From: Microbacterium sp. No. 7
GTDB lineage: Bacteria > Actinomycetota > Actinomycetes > Actinomycetales > Microbacteriaceae
Reading direction: 5' to 3'
DNA length: 64,000 bases
NCBI RefSeq assembly: GCF_001314225.1
Contig: NZ_CP012697.1
Location: forward strand, 4,526,001-4,590,000
Position 1 is the first letter of the stretch. Every line of letters starts with the position of its first letter. The notes beneath the pieces are model-generated. The model was not told where the DNA came from. It did no database searches and saw only the letters and a program-made list of their open reading frames with translations. The position numbers were made by a program, and so were the translations under genes. This document shows, piece by piece, positions 31,908 through 41,590 of the stretch.

Positions 31908-32663
31908 TCAGCGGCGGTCGGCGCGCAGCACGGCGCGCACGCGGCGGTCGAGCTCGTCGAGCTCACCCAGCACGTCGGGGGCGGCCCAGACGCGGTCGCG
32001 CTTGCGGCCGGTGATCTCGGTGAGCACGCCCGCCTGCACCATCCGGTCGAGGGCCGCGTACACGGCGGCCGGTGCCGCGTCGACCCTGCCCGGCAGCTGC
32101 GCGCTCGTCATGACGGGGTCGTCCGTGAACGTCTCGATGAGTCGCGCCGTCACGGTGCTCCGGCGGCCTCCGAGCAGTTCCGCCCACTCGGCCGGCAGCG
32201 AGCGCAGCGTCTCCATCGATCGGCGCGCCTCCACGGCCGCCACCCGGGCCGACCGCGTCACGACGGCGATGATCGGCAGGGGGTCACCGCGACGATACGC
32301 GGTGAGGGCGTCGAAGTACGCGTCGCGTTCTTCGAGCAGCCCGCTGGCGAGCGGCATGACGACGTTGCGGGCGATGCCCCGGCGGCGGAGCACGGCGCTG
32401 ATGAGCGCCCTGCCGATGCGGCCGTTGCCGTCGGTGAAGGGATGGATCGACTCGAACTGCGCGTGCGCGATCGTCGCCTGCACCAGCGCGGGCATGTCGT
32501 CGCGGGCCACCCAGGAGAGCAGATCGTCGAGCAGCGAGCCGACGATCTCCGGGGGCGGCGGCACGAAGAGCGCGTCGCGCGGACTGTGATCGCTTCCCCC
32601 GATCCAGTTCTGCATGTCGCGCACGCGCCCGGCGTAAGCGGCTTCGCCGGGATCGTCGGCCAT
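31908..32663 (-). pseudogene. Fic-domain protein, C-terminal part of a disrupted gene
   Basis: This 251-residue reading frame holds the Fic catalytic core HPFTDGNGRIGR, the lid segment with FVPPPPEIVGSLLDDLL and MQNWIGG, and a C-terminal winged helix with 'LIETFTDDPVMTSAQL' and 'VLTEITGRKRDRVW'. Fic enzymes transfer AMP or similar groups to target proteins. It should be continuous with the N-terminal inhibitory part encoded at 32663-33088, but the frame breaks. Its apparent ATG (32663) overlaps that stop as TGATG. Upstream in this frame the residues DAHRALMADDPG continue the family pattern, so the ATG is not the ancestral start. Re-initiation could still make two polypeptides. Confidence 0.75.
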
Positions 32664-33088
32664 CAGGGCGCGGTGCGCATCGCACCATCGACGAGCCGGT
32701 GCAGCGCCGCGGACGCGGCGACCATGCTCGACGCACTGGCGTTCGCGCGGCTGCCGCCGAGCGCGCGCGCATAGTCCTCGGTGCTCGCGGAGATCCGCTC
32801 GATCTTCGACGACGCGACCGACTCTCCGCGCAGCAGGAAACGGGCCAGCGCCGACGACGGGGGATGCCCCCCTGCATCCGTCCTCGAGATCTCGACGACG
32901 GCCTCCTCGACGCGAGACAGGGATGCCGGATCGATCTCCGCGTCGAGCGATGCGATGAGGGGCGGGATCCAGACGTCCACGTGCCGCAGCATGCGGCCCT
33001 CACGACTGCCGCCGCGCACGCGCTGCCGCCACTCGCGCCGCTCGATCGTGTGCGCGGGCCAGGGGGAGGATGAAACAGCGTCCAGCAC
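32663..33088 (-). pseudogene. Fic-domain protein, N-terminal inhibitory part of a disrupted gene
   Basis: The 141-residue front end of a class II Fic protein. 'WRQRVRGGSREGRML' and 'IPPLIASL' are the family opening. 'SVASSKIERISASTEDYARAL' carries the inhibitory S/T-x-x-x-E motif (SSKIER) that blocks the active site. The frame stops after LHRLVDGAMRTAP, where relatives continue for about ten residues into the '..DA..aHraLMadDP' segment that here lies in another frame, so a small deletion of a length not divisible by three is likely. GTG 33088 lies six bases after TAGACT. Confidence 0.72.
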
Positions 33089-33094
33089 TATTTC

Positions 33095-33100
33095 AGTCTA
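33095..33100 (-). promoter_or_regulatory. -10 element TAGACT for leaderless Fic mRNA
   Basis: TAGACT on the minus strand is six bases before GTG 33088, the same geometry as at mdh and the antiporter gene. Confidence 0.5.
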
Positions 33101-33169
33101 TGGCGCTTCCCTGAATCAGTGACCCGCTCACAGAGCCGACGACGACCCCGCCCACGTCCCCCGCGGCCC

Positions 33170-33553
33170 TCAGCCCGTCGCGAGGCCGAAGTGCTGCAGC
33201 TCGGCCTCGTCGAGCATACGCGACCGGATGAGGAAGCGCATGCCCGTGGGGCCCTCGACGCTGAAGCCGGCGCCGCGCCCGGGCACGGCGTCGATCGTGA
33301 GATGCGTGTACTTCCAGTACTCGAACTGCGCCTCCGACATGTACACCTCGATGGGGTCGTCGAGACCCACGTCGAGGTCGCCGAGCTTCACGTCGCTCGG
33401 CCCCGTGATGAACATGCCCACCGGATAGCACATGGGCGAGCTGCCGTCGCAGCACCCGCCCGACTGGTGGAACATGAGCTTGCCGTGCCGCTTCGTGAGA
33501 TCGCGCAGCAACGCCGCCGCCGTCTCACTCACCGCCACCCGCGAATACCCCAT
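33170..33553 (-). CDS. DUF779 protein (aldehyde-dehydrogenase partner)
   Basis: A 127-residue soluble protein of the DUF779 family. The conserved Cys-rich block HQSGGCCDGSSPMCYPVG is present, followed by 'VYMSEAQFEYWKYTHLTIDAVPGRGAGFS'. Members are usually encoded beside acetaldehyde-type aldehyde dehydrogenases, as here; their role is not established, and the cysteines suggest metal binding. Two in-frame ATGs are possible (33553 and 33559). AGGGAG fits the 33553 start with a normal spacing. It lies 214 bp downstream of the dehydrogenase gene, with a repeat array between. Confidence 0.85.
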   Translation of the reverse strand: MGYSRVAVSETAAALLRDLTKRHGKLMFHQSGGCCDGSSPMCYPVGMFITGPSDVKLGDLDVGLDDPIEVYMSEAQFEYWKYTHLTIDAVPGRGAGFSVEGPTGMRFLIRSRMLDEAELQHFGLATG

Positions 33554-33628
33554 CCCCATTCTCCCTTCCCTACACGTCCGCCCCCGCAGCGCCCCCGCCC
33601 CCCACCCCCCGCGCCAGCCCCCAGCCCC

Positions 33629-33714
33629 GCGAGAGTGCATCGGGCGGCCGAGCGAGCAGATGCCACCGGCATCCTCGGCCGCCAGATGCACTCTCGGCCG
33701 CCGAACGCACTCTC
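33629..33714. repeat. CGAGAGTGCAT-type repeat array, 19-bp spacing
   Basis: GCGAGAGTGCAT at 33629-33640 is followed by inverted copies ATGCACTCTC at 33686 and ACGCACTCTC at 33705, which are 19 bp apart. GATGCC-ACC-GGCATC (33659-33673) forms a small palindrome in the middle. The array lies between the aldehyde dehydrogenase and DUF779 genes. The rest of the 214-bp gap is C-rich and featureless. Confidence 0.7.
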
Positions 33715-33767
33715 GGCGTTCGGCGGGCGAGGAGGGCGGGGTGAGCGCGCAGGCGGAGGGCGGCGGA

Positions 33768-35318
<1,551 letters not shown>

Positions 35319-35385
35319 GATGTCTCCTTCGACGTTGCATGGGACGCGCGGCGTCGGCGCCGGGCGTGTCGTCAGGCTACGCTCC

Positions 35386-35395
35386 GCAACGTTGC
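35386..35395. promoter_or_regulatory. Palindrome GCAACGTTGC upstream of the aldehyde dehydrogenase
   Basis: The ten-base perfect palindrome lies between the regulator and the dehydrogenase gene. An ACGTTGCA half-like copy recurs near 35332-35339, and GGTTGC follows at 35400-35405. It is a candidate site for the adjacent GAF regulator. Confidence 0.4.
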
Positions 35396-35414
35396 ACGCG
35401 GTTGCGAGGCGCGG

Positions 35415-36737
35415 TCACTCCTCGTCGAGCCGCTCCAGGCGGGTGACGAGGCCGGAGCGCTTGGGCGAGCGGGCCGGCAGCATCGACAGTGCGAGGCGCA
35501 GCGCCTCCTCGTCGTCGGCCCCCGCGTCGGTGTCGGTGTAGGCGAGCAGCACGTCGACCGAGGCCTCGGCGAGCAGCGCCTCGCGCAGGGTCGTGCGCAC
35601 CGTGTCGCGGAACTCCTCGACGCCCGGCGCCACGGAGTCGGGCAGCACGTCGCCGCGGTAGGCGGCGAGCGCGACGCGGTGCGCCCCGCGGCCGAGCAGC
35701 GACAGCACCTGGTGCGCGTCGGTGTCGAGCTCGGCGTCGATGCGATACGGCCGCGACTGCGGCACGAGCTCGGGGGCGTGGCGCTGCAGCGTCTTGCGCA
35801 GCCGCACGATCTCGGCCCGCAGCGTGACGGATGCCTCGGCATCCCCGTACACGAGCTCGCCGAGCCGCTCGGCCGAGACGCCCTGCCGGTGCACCGCGAG
35901 CATGAGCAGCAGCTCGGCGTGCCGCAGGCTCACCTCGGTGGTCCGCTCGGCGCCGTCGCCGGCGACCTCGAGCAGCGCCCGGTCGCGGCCGAGCACGCGC
36001 AGCGTCGCACGCGTCACGACGGGGCGGCGCGACGCACGGGGGGCGGGCGGCGTCTCGGCGCGGGCCCGCAGCCGCGCGAGCAGCAGCTCCCCCTCGACGG
36101 CGCGGGCGGTGGCATCCACGAGCAGCTGGGCCTGCGGCGTCACGGCCTGCTCGTCGCCGGTGACGTCGATGACGCCGAGCAGGCGCCGGGTCTCGGGGTC
36201 GTGCACGGGCGCCGCGGTGCACGACCACGGCTGCACGTGCCGGTTGAAGTGCTCGGCGCCGCGGATCTGCACCGACCGGTCGAGGCGCAGCGCGGTGCCC
36301 GGCGCGGTCGTGCCCACGGCGTCCTCCGACCAGTCGGTGCCGGGGACGAAGCCCATCTCGCCCGCCCGTGCGCGCAGCTCGCGATCGCCCTCGACCCACA
36401 GCAGGCGGCCCGAGGCGTCGCCGACCGCGACGACGACGCCCGACTCGCTGGGCGTGCCCGGGATGAGCAGGCCGCGGATCATGTCCATGACGTCCGCGAG
36501 CGGATGCCGGCGGCGGTACTCCTCGAGCTGCTCGGGCGTCAGCGCGACGGGCGGCGAGGCCTCGGCGCCCACGAAGGCGTCGACCGCGCGGCGCCAGGAG
36601 TCGCGCACGAGCGGGCGCACGTCGCGCAGGCGCGGATCGGCGAGGTTGCCGGCGACGAGCTCGTCGTGGGCGCGCGCGACGAGCAGGCGCGACGTCTCGG
36701 GCGAGACCCCGCGCCGTGGCATCCACGGTGACGACAT
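35415..36737 (-). CDS. GAF-domain transcriptional regulator with C-terminal winged helix (AcoR-like front end)
   Basis: A 440-residue protein. The front half resembles the sensor part of AcoR: 'VRPLVRDSWRRAVDAF', 'HPLADVMDMIRGLL', then a GAF domain with 'GFVPGTDWSEDAVGTTAPGTAL' and 'AAPVHDPETRRLLGVIDVTG'. It has no sigma-54 AAA+ domain. Instead residues about 245-345 look like an OmpR/SARP-type winged helix ('LRHAELLLMLAVHRQGVSAERLGELVYGD', 'LRAEIVRLRKTLQRH'), followed by a helical tail. It lies 96 bp upstream of the aldehyde dehydrogenase gene in the same direction and probably activates it. TAGACT near 36766 could be its -10. Confidence 0.82.
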   Translation of the reverse strand: MSSPWMPRRGVSPETSRLLVARAHDELVAGNLADPRLRDVRPLVRDSWRRAVDAFVGAEASPPVALTPEQLEEYRRRHPLADVMDMIRGLLIPGTPSESGVVVAVGDASGRLLWVEGDRELRARAGEMGFVPGTDWSEDAVGTTAPGTALRLDRSVQIRGAEHFNRHVQPWSCTAAPVHDPETRRLLGVIDVTGDEQAVTPQAQLLVDATARAVEGELLLARLRARAETPPAPRASRRPVVTRATLRVLGRDRALLEVAGDGAERTTEVSLRHAELLLMLAVHRQGVSAERLGELVYGDAEASVTLRAEIVRLRKTLQRHAPELVPQSRPYRIDAELDTDAHQVLSLLGRGAHRVALAAYRGDVLPDSVAPGVEEFRDTVRTTLREALLAEASVDVLLAYTDTDAGADDEEALRLALSMLPARSPKRSGLVTRLERLDEE

Positions 36738-36879
36738 GCAGGCTCCGATCGGCCGGCGTGTGCCTGACAGTCTAGGTCGGCGCGCCGCACCGCACCACGG
36801 GTCGCGCGCGCGAGGGGCCGCTCACGTGCTCGCAGGCCTCGGAGAATCCCGCGAGGCGGCGGCAACGGGATGCCGGGGC

Positions 36880-39036
36880 TCAGCCGCGCAGCGCGCCGTC
36901 CACGGCGGCCGTCAGCGAGAGGAAGCGGGCGTTGCCTGCGAGGTCCTCCACGAGCACGGCGGCGCCGTCGGGGCCCGCGAGCGGCACCTGCCAGTTGGGG
37001 TACTCGCGATACGTGCCGGGCTGGTTCTGCGTGCGGCGCTCGCCCACGGCGTCCACGAGCGCGACGCCCACGAGACGCGACGGCGTCTGCGCGATGAGGC
37101 GGTGCAGCGCCTCGATGACCTCCTGCTCCCCCGCGTCGGCGGAGAGCAGGCCGCGCCGCCGCAGCAGGTCGAGCATGGCCCCGCGCTCGCGCGCCGCATC
37201 GGCGAGCGCCTCGTCGACCGACTGCTCCAGCAGCCCGAGCCGGTCGCGCAGGGCGACGTGCTCGTCGGCGAGGTATCCCGCGGTCGGCGGCAGGTCGTGC
37301 GTGTTGACGGTCGCGAGCACGTCGCGCCGGTAGTGCTCGGGCGCGAGCGGACCGTCGTCGCCGTGCTCGAACCACAGCACCGACGTGCCGAGGATGCCGC
37401 GGGCGCTGAGCTCGTCGCGCACCCACGGCTCGACCGTGCCGAGGTCTTCGCCGATGATCACAGCGCCCGCGCGCAGGGCCTCGAGGGCGAGCACGCCGAG
37501 CATGGCCCGGTGGTCGTAGTTGACGAAGGTGCCCGCCGCGGGACCGTATCCCGCCGGGATGCACCACAGCCGGAAGAGCCCGATCACGTGGTCGATCCGC
37601 AGGGCCCCGGCGTGCCGCAGCAGGGTGCGCAGCATGTCGCGCACGGGCGCGTAGCCGACCTTGGCGAGGGCGTGCGGATGCCAGGGCGGCTGGCTCCAGT
37701 CCTGCCCCTGCTGGTTGTACATGTCGGGCGGGGCGCCCACCGTGAGGCCGTGCGCGTACATGCCGGCCAGCGACCAGGCATCCGATCCCAGCGGGTGCAC
37801 GCCCACGGCGAGGTCGTGCATGACCCCGATGCGCATGCCCGCGGCGAGCGCGGCGGCCTGCGCGCGCTCGGCCTGCTGGTCGACGATCCACTGCAGCCAC
37901 ACGTGGAAGTCGACGGTCTCGGCGAGCTCCTCGCGCAGCCGCTCGACGAGCGGCGAGCCGATGTCACGCGTCTCGTCGGGCCGGTCCTCGCCCTCGAAGT
38001 GCTCCTCGAGGGCGCACCACAGCGCGAAGTCGCGCAGGGGCTGCCCCTCGCGCGCGACGAAGGCGTCGAACTCCGCCTGCCGGGCACGACTGCGGGGTGC
38101 GCCGTGGATGACCTCGAGCGCGGCGCGCTTGGCGGTCCAGGTGGCGTCGCGGTCGAGATGCGCGGCGTCGGTGTTCGCGCTCGCGACGGCCTTGCGCGCC
38201 CGCGCGACGAGCGCGCGATGCGCGGGACCGAGATAGGCGACCTCTCGGATGTCCTCGGGCCGCACGTACAGCGGTGCGAGGAAGCGCCGCGTCGTCGGCA
38301 GATAGGGCGACGGCTCGATCGGGGCCGTGACCTCGGCGGCGTGCACGGGGTTGACGAGCACGAAGTCGGCGCCGCGCTCGCCCGCGACGGCGGCCAGGTC
38401 GGCCAGGTCGGCCAGGTCGCCGAGGCCCCACGACCGTGCCGAGCGCACGGAGTAGAGCTGGGCCATGAGGCCCCAGCCGCGACCGTGCTTCTCGGGGCGC
38501 GAGGGCGGTTCGGGCAGCCGGTCGGGCGCGATCACGAGCGTGGCCGATGCGGTGCGCCCCGCCTCCTCGCCCCGGCGCTCCCACGCGTGCACGGTGTGCC
38601 AGCCGAGCGGCAGGTCGGCGGGCAGCGGGATCTCGAGGCGCCATACCCGGATGCCGTCGAGGTCGCGCGTCTCGGGCCGCTGGCCGGGCACCGGCAGGTC
38701 GACCCACTGCCCGTCCTCCAGCGCGATGGACAGATGCACGTCGTGGCCGTCGTGCACGTGCGCCGTGAGCGGACGCTCGCCCGCGCGGGTCACGAGCGAC
38801 GGCGGCAGCAGCTCGCGCCACGGGGCGTCGGTCGCGTCGGCGAGGGCCGCGTCGATGAGCTCGGGAGTGCCGGCATCCACGCCCAGCGCGTCGAGCACGG
38901 CGCGCAGCGTCGACGCGGGCACGCGCACGCGTTCGCCGTAGAACGACCAGTACTCCGCCGAGACGCCGTAGGCCTCGGCGAGCGCGATCAGCGCGGGGGT
39001 CGGCTGCTCGTCGTGCGTCGTGGATGCCGCGCTCAT
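36880..39036 (-). CDS. malQ: 4-alpha-glucanotransferase (amylomaltase)
   Basis: A 718-residue GH77 enzyme that transfers alpha-1,4-glucan segments during maltodextrin and glycogen metabolism. The catalytic nucleophile Asp is in LRIDHVIGLFRLW, the acid/base Glu in IIGEDLGTVEPWV and the third carboxylate in NTHDLPPTAGYL. An N-terminal extension of about 160 residues with beta-sandwich character is typical of actinobacterial MalQ. ATG 39036 has GGGAG upstream; earlier in-frame sequence belongs to a repeat array. No other glycogen genes are adjacent. Confidence 0.94.
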   Translation of the reverse strand: MSAASTTHDEQPTPALIALAEAYGVSAEYWSFYGERVRVPASTLRAVLDALGVDAGTPELIDAALADATDAPWRELLPPSLVTRAGERPLTAHVHDGHDVHLSIALEDGQWVDLPVPGQRPETRDLDGIRVWRLEIPLPADLPLGWHTVHAWERRGEEAGRTASATLVIAPDRLPEPPSRPEKHGRGWGLMAQLYSVRSARSWGLGDLADLADLAAVAGERGADFVLVNPVHAAEVTAPIEPSPYLPTTRRFLAPLYVRPEDIREVAYLGPAHRALVARARKAVASANTDAAHLDRDATWTAKRAALEVIHGAPRSRARQAEFDAFVAREGQPLRDFALWCALEEHFEGEDRPDETRDIGSPLVERLREELAETVDFHVWLQWIVDQQAERAQAAALAAGMRIGVMHDLAVGVHPLGSDAWSLAGMYAHGLTVGAPPDMYNQQGQDWSQPPWHPHALAKVGYAPVRDMLRTLLRHAGALRIDHVIGLFRLWCIPAGYGPAAGTFVNYDHRAMLGVLALEALRAGAVIIGEDLGTVEPWVRDELSARGILGTSVLWFEHGDDGPLAPEHYRRDVLATVNTHDLPPTAGYLADEHVALRDRLGLLEQSVDEALADAARERGAMLDLLRRRGLLSADAGEQEVIEALHRLIAQTPSRLVGVALVDAVGERRTQNQPGTYREYPNWQVPLAGPDGAAVLVEDLAGNARFLSLTAAVDGALRG

Positions 39037-39113
39037 CGTGCTCCCTTTCGTCGGGTCAATCCTGCCAGGCGCCAGCCCGTCCCGCCGCCCCGGACGCTGG
39101 CACCTCATTGCCC

Positions 39114-39199
39114 GCGAGAGTGCATCTGGGGGCCGAGACTGCACGCGACATCCGCATTCTCGGCGCGCAGATGCACTCTCGGGGCCGAGATGCACTCTC
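39114..39199. repeat. CGAGAGTGCAT-type repeat array, exact 19-bp period
   Basis: Forward units start at 39115 (CGAGAGTGCAT) and 39134 (CGAGACTGCAC), 19 bp apart. Inverted units start at 39152 (CCGCATTCTC), 39171 and 39190 (ATGCACTCTC), again 19 bp apart. It fills most of the 204-bp gap between the malQ start and the VOC protein stop; the remaining flanks hold nothing visible. Confidence 0.78.
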
Positions 39200-39240
39200 G
39201 GCGACGGCGGGATGGGGGCGCAGGGTGGAGCGGCGGGGCG

Positions 39241-39594
39241 TCAGCGCTGGATGGGCTTGTAGAGGACGAGGCCGTTGCCCTGGCTGTCGTAGCCGACGGC
39301 GCGGCGCTCGTGGGCGTCGTCGTAGGGGCCCTTGGCGATGCCGCCGCCCGCGGCGTCGAGCGCGGCGGCCACGGCATCCACGTCGTCCGTCTTGATGCCG
39401 ACGACGACCTGCCCGGGGATCGGGTGGTCGATCGCGGTCGCGAGCGCGAGGGTCACGGTCCCGCCGTCGAGCGCCGCGAAGTGGTTGCCGTCGCGGAACT
39501 TGAGCGGAAAGCCGAGCGTCCCCGTGTAGAACGCGATCGACGCATCGAGATCGTCCGTCGACAGCACGATCATTCTCACCTGGTTCTCCGGCAT
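39241..39594 (-). CDS. VOC-family (glyoxalase/bleomycin-resistance fold) protein
   Basis: A 117-residue single-domain protein. The opening 'VRMIVLSTDDLDASIAFYTGTLGFPL' and the closing 'AVGYDSQGNGLVLYKP' are the paired beta-alpha-beta modules of the vicinal oxygen chelate fold. The usual metal ligands (His/Glu at module edges) are not clearly all present, so enzymatic activity is uncertain. ATG 39594 has AAAGGAG upstream. Neighbours give no functional clue. Confidence 0.82.
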   Translation of the reverse strand: MPENQVRMIVLSTDDLDASIAFYTGTLGFPLKFRDGNHFAALDGGTVTLALATAIDHPIPGQVVVGIKTDDVDAVAAALDAAGGGIAKGPYDDAHERRAVGYDSQGNGLVLYKPIQR

Positions 39595-39686
39595 GCGCGG
39601 CTCCTTTCGAGGTCTTCTCACGCCGAAGCTACTCCGGCCGGATGCCGCGGTGCGGCGCGCGGCGACGTGAGAAACCCCGCGGGCGC

Positions 39687-40403
39687 TCAGGCCCCCGACT
39701 CGGCGTACGCGAGCACGTACACCGGCACGTAGACGAGAGCGACGAGCACCGCGTGGCTCGCGACGAACGCGCCGGCCTCGAGGGCCTTGCCGCGCTGGCG
39801 GAAGTGCGTGGCCAGCTTGCGGACCATGCTCGGCGGATGCCGCACGTCCCAGCTGTTGAACCGCAGGTACCGGCCGAGGTACACGCCGACGGCGCCGAGC
39901 ACGAGCACGACGCCGGCGAAGACCCAGCTGCCGGCCGGCACGCCCCGGTCGGAGGGGTCCACGACGAGGACGATGAGCGACGTCTGCACGGCGGCGAGGC
40001 TCGCGATCGCGTTCGCGATGCCCGAGATCGTGAGCGCGAGGGTCTGCACGATGTCGTACCAGAGCGGCACGGGGCTGTCCTCGACCCGATGGCTGAAGTT
40101 GAGCTCGGTGATGAGATAGACGGAGTTCGGGAAGAACAGCAGCCACACGAGCGTGCCGATGCCGACGTAGACCCACACGAGGACGGATGCCGGGGTCGCC
40201 GGCAGGTGCGTGAGGTACGGCGTGATGAGCAGCAGCCCCGCGATCGCGCCGGCCGCGAGTACGACGGGCAGGAACGAGAGGCCGATGTTGACGAGCATGG
40301 GGCGGTAGAGCGGCACCCGGTACACCGTGGAGCGCAGCACGATGAGGACCCCCGCGTACACGTTGAGCAGCACGACGCACGCGAGCGCAGTCAGAACGGC
40401 CAT
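39687..40403 (-). CDS. DUF1361 membrane protein
   Basis: A 238-residue protein with about six to seven membrane segments. 'YVGIGTLVWLLFFPNSVYLITELNFSHR', with the FPN and NFxHR elements, and 'DWYD'-like VPLWYDIV are hallmarks of the DUF1361 family, and 'YLGRYLRFNSWD' is its conserved late motif. Function unknown. ATG 40403 is six bases after TACCCT on the minus strand, indicating a leaderless mRNA. Divergent from the LuxR-type regulator. Confidence 0.87.
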   Translation of the reverse strand: MAVLTALACVVLLNVYAGVLIVLRSTVYRVPLYRPMLVNIGLSFLPVVLAAGAIAGLLLITPYLTHLPATPASVLVWVYVGIGTLVWLLFFPNSVYLITELNFSHRVEDSPVPLWYDIVQTLALTISGIANAIASLAAVQTSLIVLVVDPSDRGVPAGSWVFAGVVLVLGAVGVYLGRYLRFNSWDVRHPPSMVRKLATHFRQRGKALEAGAFVASHAVLVALVYVPVYVLAYAESGA

Positions 40404-40409
40404 CCGTCG

Positions 40410-40415
40410 AGGGTA
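40410..40415 (-). promoter_or_regulatory. -10 element TACCCT for leaderless DUF1361 mRNA
   Basis: TACCCT on the minus strand lies six bases before ATG 40403, repeating the geometry of the other leaderless promoters in the window. Confidence 0.5.
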
Positions 40416-40496
40416 GCCCGGCGGCGCCGCAGAGCGGCACCGAGCGGAACAGCCAGGCCCGGGGCGGAACAGCGCCGCCCCGGCGGATCGCCCACT

Positions 40497-40513
40497 ACCC
40501 CCCGATGGGGGGT
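40497..40513. promoter_or_regulatory. Palindrome ACCCCCC-GAT-GGGGGGT upstream of the LuxR-type regulator
   Basis: Seven-base perfect arms sit 22 bp upstream of a -10-like TACGTT (40536-40541). An almost identical element lies upstream of the MHS transporter gene (41496-41511). The adjacent GAF-LuxR protein probably binds both. Confidence 0.6.
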
Positions 40514-40580
40514 GCCCCGGCCCCGGCTGCGCTGCTACGTTTCGCGCAGCTGCATCGCAGTCGCACCAAGGGGGTGACGA

Positions 40581-41426
40581 ATGCCCGGACACGCCGATGT
40601 GAACCGGCCCAACGACCGCGCGTTGCTGCGCGCGCTGCTGCGGCGTCTCGCCGAGCACTCCCCCATCAACGTGCTCATGGCGGGACTCGTCGAGACCGGA
40701 TCGTTCACGATCACCGAGCTCGTGGGCACCTCGACCGACAGCCTCGACCATCTGTTCGTGCGCCTCGGGGAGGGCGTCGGAGGGCGCGCCGTGGCGCACG
40801 GGCGGCCCACCCGGGTGCCCGACTACATCTCGGAGCCGTCGATCTCGCATCAGCACGACGAGGCGGTGCGACGCGAGGGCCTGCGTGCGATGGCGGCCGT
40901 GCCGGTGCAGGTCGACGGGGTGCCGCGCGCCGTGCTCTATGCGGCGACCCGCAGCGACGCGTCGCTCGGCGACGGCGTGGCCGACGACCTGCTGCGCGGC
41001 AGCCGCATGATCGGCGCCGAGCTGCGCGTGCGGGACGAGGTCGACCGGCGCGTCGCGCTGCTGCGCGGCACCGAGCCCGCGGCCGCGGAGGGCGACCACG
41101 ACGCCCGGGAGGCGATCCGCGTCGCCTACGGCGAGCTGGTCGCGCTGGCCCGCGCGACCGACGACGAGGACCTCTCGGCGCGCATCCTGCAGATCGGGTC
41201 GCAGCTCATGGGCACGCCCGCCGCGCACGCGCCGGCGCTGAGCCCGCGCGAGTCGGACGTGCTGTCGCAGGTGGCGCTCGGCTGCACGTATCCCGAGGTC
41301 GCGCGGCGCCTCTCGCTGCAGCCGGGCACGGTCAAGAGCTACATGCAGACCATCATGGTCAAGCTCGGCGCGCACTCCCGGCACGAGGCGGTCGCGACCG
41401 CCCGCCGGCTGCACCTGCTGCCCTGA
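40581..41426 (+). CDS. LuxR-type regulator with N-terminal GAF domain
   Basis: A 281-residue transcription factor. A GAF domain spans about residues 15-150 ('GEGVGGRAVAHGRPTRVPDYI', 'GLRAMAAVPVQVDGVPRAVLYA') and a LuxR-type helix-turn-helix spans about 215-275 ('LSPRESDVLSQVALG', 'YPEVARRLSLQPGTVKSYM'). The GAF domain is expected to sense a small, perhaps aromatic or acyl-CoA, ligand. ATG 40581 has AAGGGGG upstream. It precedes the MHS transporter and acyl-CoA ligase genes by 164 bp, and the same palindrome occurs before both, so it is probably autoregulated and controls that pair. Confidence 0.88.
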   Translation: MPGHADVNRPNDRALLRALLRRLAEHSPINVLMAGLVETGSFTITELVGTSTDSLDHLFVRLGEGVGGRAVAHGRPTRVPDYISEPSISHQHDEAVRREGLRAMAAVPVQVDGVPRAVLYAATRSDASLGDGVADDLLRGSRMIGAELRVRDEVDRRVALLRGTEPAAAEGDHDAREAIRVAYGELVALARATDDEDLSARILQIGSQLMGTPAAHAPALSPRESDVLSQVALGCTYPEVARRLSLQPGTVKSYMQTIMVKLGAHSRHEAVATARRLHLLP

Positions 41427-41495
41427 CCGGCACCGGCACCGCGGTCGCCACCACCGCCATCGCGCGGTCGCCGTGCGGCCGTCGCACCGACGACT

Positions 41496-41511
41496 ACCCC
41501 CGTCGGGGGGT
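41496..41511. promoter_or_regulatory. Palindrome ACCCCC-GTC-GGGGGGT upstream of the transporter-ligase operon
   Basis: This copy differs from the one at 40497-40513 only in the three-base centre and one C. Both are preceded by CT and followed by G. It lies 80 bp upstream of ATG 41591. Confidence 0.6.
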
Positions 41512-41590
41512 GTGCTCCCGCACAGAGCGCGTGTGAGCATCTTCCGCAGGCCGCGGAGACCTCCGCGCACACCTCGTCGAAGGAGACGCG

